From Pseudomonadota bacterium (lineage in GTDB: Bacteria; Pseudomonadota; Gammaproteobacteria; Burkholderiales; Ferrovaceae), in contig JAJZPY010000105.1 of the NCBI GenBank assembly GCA_021811005.1, positions 1-6,696 on the forward strand: 6,696 nt of DNA. The letters run 5' to 3'. This document shows, in pieces, positions 6,622 through 6,696 of the stretch (positions within the stretch are counted from its first letter, which is position 1; each line of letters opens with the position of its first letter). The translations under genes and the position numbers were made by a program. The notes beneath the pieces were generated by a model. That model was not told where the DNA came from. It saw nothing but the letters and a program-made list of their open reading frames with translations, and did no database searches.

Positions 6622-6638
6622 GTAGGAAAATGACCTAC
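6622..6638. promoter_or_regulatory. Inverted repeat GTAGG-N7-CCTAC upstream of flhD, possible regulator site
   Basis: The plus strand reads GTAGG-AAAATGA-CCTAC, a 5-7-5 palindrome centred about 105 nt upstream of the flhD start. The layout TAGGA...CCTA resembles sites of NarL/LuxR-family response regulators. The E. coli flhDC promoter has an RcsAB box of similar form (TAGGAAAAATCTTA), and Bordetella BvgA recognises inverted TTTCCTA-like heptads. Which protein binds here, if any, is unknown. Confidence 0.4.
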
Positions 6639-6655
6639 ATAGGGACGACCAAAGA

Positions 6656-6685
6656 CAGTTTTTTCTCGGAGGCCGGAAAAAACTG
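6656..6685. repeat. Perfect 10-bp inverted repeat with 10-bp spacer at the window edge
   Basis: CAGTTTTTTC at 6656-6665 is the exact reverse complement of GAAAAAACTG at 6676-6685, with a 10-base GC-rich spacer between them. It lies 131-160 nt upstream of the flhD start. It may be an operator, or the terminator of a gene beyond the right edge. No clear T-run follows it on either strand, so a terminator is less convincing. An extra A6 tract (6688-6693) lies 11 bp from the A6 tract at 6677-6682. Confidence 0.55.
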
Positions 6686-6696
6686 GTAAAAAATCC

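Larger units (their letters stand above)
6526..6696 (-). promoter_or_regulatory. Upstream regulatory region of flhDC
   Basis: This 171-nt stretch has no convincing gene on either strand. It holds the flhD ribosome site, the two inverted repeats listed separately, spaced A/T tracts and a C6 run. I looked for a sigma-70 promoter and found no -35/-10 pair with good spacing. The control elements of flhDC probably lie here or beyond the right edge. Confidence 0.5.

Noticed and set aside
6462..6689. A 75-codon plus-strand frame running across the flhD upstream region
   Set aside because: It overlaps the flhD N-terminus and the palindromes, has no good ribosome site and matches no known family.

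Overview
The window reads as a motility and chemotaxis block from a flagellated, respiring betaproteobacterium. The evidence is the FlhD/FlhC sequences (class I flagellar master regulator, typical of Gammaproteobacteria and Betaproteobacteria), the flhDC-motAB adjacency common in Betaproteobacteria, a fairly GC-rich composition, and a chemoreceptor with a c-type heme motif. Order or genus cannot be fixed from the sequence alone.

All seven genes lie on the minus strand, so the reading order is from right to left. The right edge (about 6526-6696) is the regulatory region upstream of flhD, with two inverted repeats and spaced A-tracts. Then come flhD (GTG start at 6525) and flhC (probable GTG start at 6191), encoding the FlhD4C2 activator of class II flagellar genes. 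Directly after the flhC stop is a very good sigma-28 (FliA) promoter (5599-5625), followed by motA and motB, the stator. At the motB stop codon is a second sigma-28 promoter with the same architecture (3619-3645). It precedes a methyl-accepting chemotaxis protein (MCP) and two tandem cheV genes, the second cut by the left edge at position 1.

The likely logic is a flagellar cascade in miniature. The class I regulator flhDC is followed by two late (class III) units, motAB and mcp-cheV-cheV, each with its own FliA promoter, although read-through from upstream is also possible. The receptor has a periplasmic CLICH motif between its two membrane segments, which suggests covalent heme c and a redox or gas-sensing (energy-taxis) role. 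The two CheV proteins (CheW adaptor plus receiver) are natural partners for it. No cheA, cheY, cheR or cheB is in the window.

No tRNA, rRNA, CRISPR, insertion sequence or phage gene was seen. The long open frames on the plus strand are antisense shadows of the minus-strand genes. The least routine items are the heme-c chemoreceptor linked to a CheV pair, the two near-consensus FliA promoters, and the palindromic sites upstream of flhD.
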